From contig JADGEP010000241.1 of NCBI GenBank assembly GCA_016744275.1, positions 1-6,149 on the forward strand: a stretch of DNA of 6,149 bases. The letters run 5' to 3'. This document shows, in pieces, positions 5,167 to 6,149 of this stretch (position 1 is the first letter of the stretch; each line of letters begins with the position of its first letter). The translations under genes and the position numbers were made by a program. The notes beneath the pieces are model-generated. The model worked only from the letters and a program-made list of their open reading frames with translations, was not told where the DNA came from and ran no database searches. The stretch comes from Candidatus Krumholzibacteriia bacterium (GTDB lineage: Bacteria > Krumholzibacteriota > Krumholzibacteriia > LZORAL124-64-63).

Positions 5167-6149
5167 GTACCGAACATCTGAAAAATCGAGGCAAGGTGCA
5201 AAACATCCGGTTGCAGACCAGATCTTGGCTGGTCTTGATTCCAGCGGCAATGGTTGTCGTTGCTTCGGCTGCCATGGTTTGGATGGCGGGTTGTGCCGCG
5301 AATGAACCCTTCGACCCCGAATCGGTAGAGAACATTCCGCCGGTGGTCAACATGTCGGTTTCCGCTCCTGAAGGCGGCGAACTCAATCCGACCAGCTATT
5401 TCCAGCGCACTTTCAGTTGGTATGGCAGCGATCAGGACGGGTGGGTGCAAGAGTATTACGTGTCGATCCGCAATGATGCGAACGTGGTCGCTTCGTGGGA
5501 CACCACCACCAGCACCGATACGACGATGACCTTCGCCACCGATGACGTCGGCGATGCAGAAGCGACATTCTATCTCGTCTGCCGTGATGACCGTGGCGCG
5601 CTGAGTGATACTTTGGTCCGTTTTATTCCCCTGCGTAATTTCCCTCCGGCAATCAATTTCCAATCGGATTTTGATCCGATAAAGAACATGCAGAGGGATA
5701 TCACCGAGCCCGGCACCGCGTCTGCCGATACGGCTTACTGGAACTGGGGCCCTACCAATTTCCGCTTCTTCGCTTTGGACCCCGATGGGCCCGAAACGAT
5801 GGACGATTTCTATCGTTACACCCTGTCGACGACTGAGCCGTCCGAGACCTATGATGAGGGCGACCCCCTGGCTGATCCCATGACAACCTGGGTCAAGGCT
5901 CCGTTCGGCGGCGACGCCGTGGTGCGCAATTTTCAGGTGTTTGTTTCGAATTTGCCTCCGGGCCAGGCCACGCTGACAGTCTCGGTGGTTGACGAAGCGG
6001 CGGCCGACTCCCGCTTCAGCTATTCGTGGGAAGTTCGGCAGCCCAAGAATTACCTTCTGTACAACCGAGATAATACCAGTAGCCTGCGCCGAGAACTCTA
6101 CCATGGCTTGCTGGACCAGCGGTACGGCCAAGACAACTGGGAACTGTAC
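5163..6149 (+). CDS. Ig-like domain lipoprotein, C-terminus beyond window
   Basis: The frame is open from ATG 5163 to the right edge: 329 codons, no stop. The N-terminus has basic residues to Arg20, a hydrophobic segment (about 22-42) and a lipobox Met-Ala-Gly-Cys44, followed by AANEPFDPES, so it is probably a lipid-anchored envelope protein. Two beta-rich modules follow: about 58-157 (FSWYGSDQDGWVQEYYVSI, then TFYLVCRDDRGALSD), and about 158-293 (FRFFALDPDGP, then LTVSVVDEAAADSRFSYSWEV). Such 'D.DG..-EYY' and 'V.D..GA.S' patterns are typical of Ig/Fn3-like modules in surface proteins. From 294 a new domain seems to begin (NYLLYNRDNTSSLRRELYH). Its ATG overlaps the upstream stop, with no strong Shine-Dalgarno, so translation is likely coupled and the two products may act together at the cell surface. 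Function unknown. A long antisense open frame here is a by-product. Confidence 0.85.
   Translation, partial: MSTEHLKNRGKVQNIRLQTRSWLVLIPAAMVVVASAAMVWMAGCAANEPFDPESVENIPPVVNMSVSAPEGGELNPTSYFQRTFSWYGSDQDGWVQEYYVSIRNDANVVASWDTTTSTDTTMTFATDDVGDAEATFYLVCRDDRGALSDTLVRFIPLRNFPPAINFQSDFDPIKNMQRDITEPGTASADTAYWNWGPTNFRFFALDPDGPETMDDFYRYTLSTTEPSETYDEGDPLADPMTTWVKAPFGGDAVVRNFQVFVSNLPPGQATLTVSVVDEAAADSRFSYSWEVRQPKNYLLYNRDNTSSLRRELYHGLLDQRYGQDNWELY

Noticed and set aside
5103..6131. A 342-codon open frame on the minus strand
   Set aside because: It lies antisense to the lipoprotein gene, which has a signal peptide with lipobox and Ig-like patterns; the antisense product has no recognisable domain and low-complexity, shadow-like composition.
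1..6149. CRISPR arrays, insertion sequences, tRNA or rRNA genes
   Set aside because: I saw no regularly spaced repeats, transposase-like frames with terminal repeats, or RNA-gene signatures on either strand.

Overview
The window reads as a chromosomal piece of an uncultivated bacterium with moderately high GC. My best guess is the wider FCB group (Bacteroidota/Krumholzibacteriota/KSB1/Latescibacterota-like). This rests on a large secreted protein with a 'YPNPY...GKLVIIK' C-terminal domain of the type IX-sorting/FlgD-Ig kind, followed by an Ig-rich lipoprotein. The phylum call is inference; there is no rRNA or other marker here.

Layout. At the left edge (1-56, +) is the tail of a gene whose product ends in a CPKCG zinc-ribbon-like motif. 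Its stop codon interlocks with the stop of a leftward operon (2737 down to 53, -): pabB, then pabA (ATGA overlap), then an AhpD/carboxymuconolactone-decarboxylase-family gene. pabB and pabA make the two subunits of aminodeoxychorismate synthase in folate (p-aminobenzoate) synthesis. A 422-bp divergent intergenic region (2738-3159) follows, with back-to-back promoter candidates around a perfect 7-bp inverted repeat. To the right (+) lie a 668-residue secreted beta-rich protein and, overlapping it by ATGA, a lipoprotein that runs off the right edge.

The main discovery is in the AhpD-like gene. It looks broken, because an in-frame TGA splits it. The TGA sits exactly where the second catalytic cysteine of the AhpD CxxC motif belongs (Cys-His-Tyr-TGA, then His four residues later). 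The frame is intact on both sides, the joined length suits the family, and a 6-bp hairpin with a G-containing 5-nt loop starts 10 nt after the TGA. The simplest reading is a CxxU selenoprotein peroxidase/oxidoreductase with a bacterial SECIS element, which a standard gene caller would split into two ORFs or call a pseudogene.

How the genes work together: PabA supplies ammonia from glutamine to PabB, which aminates chorismate. The selenoprotein shares the transcript but has no obvious biochemical link to folate synthesis. The rightward pair probably forms an envelope or extracellular assembly of unknown function.
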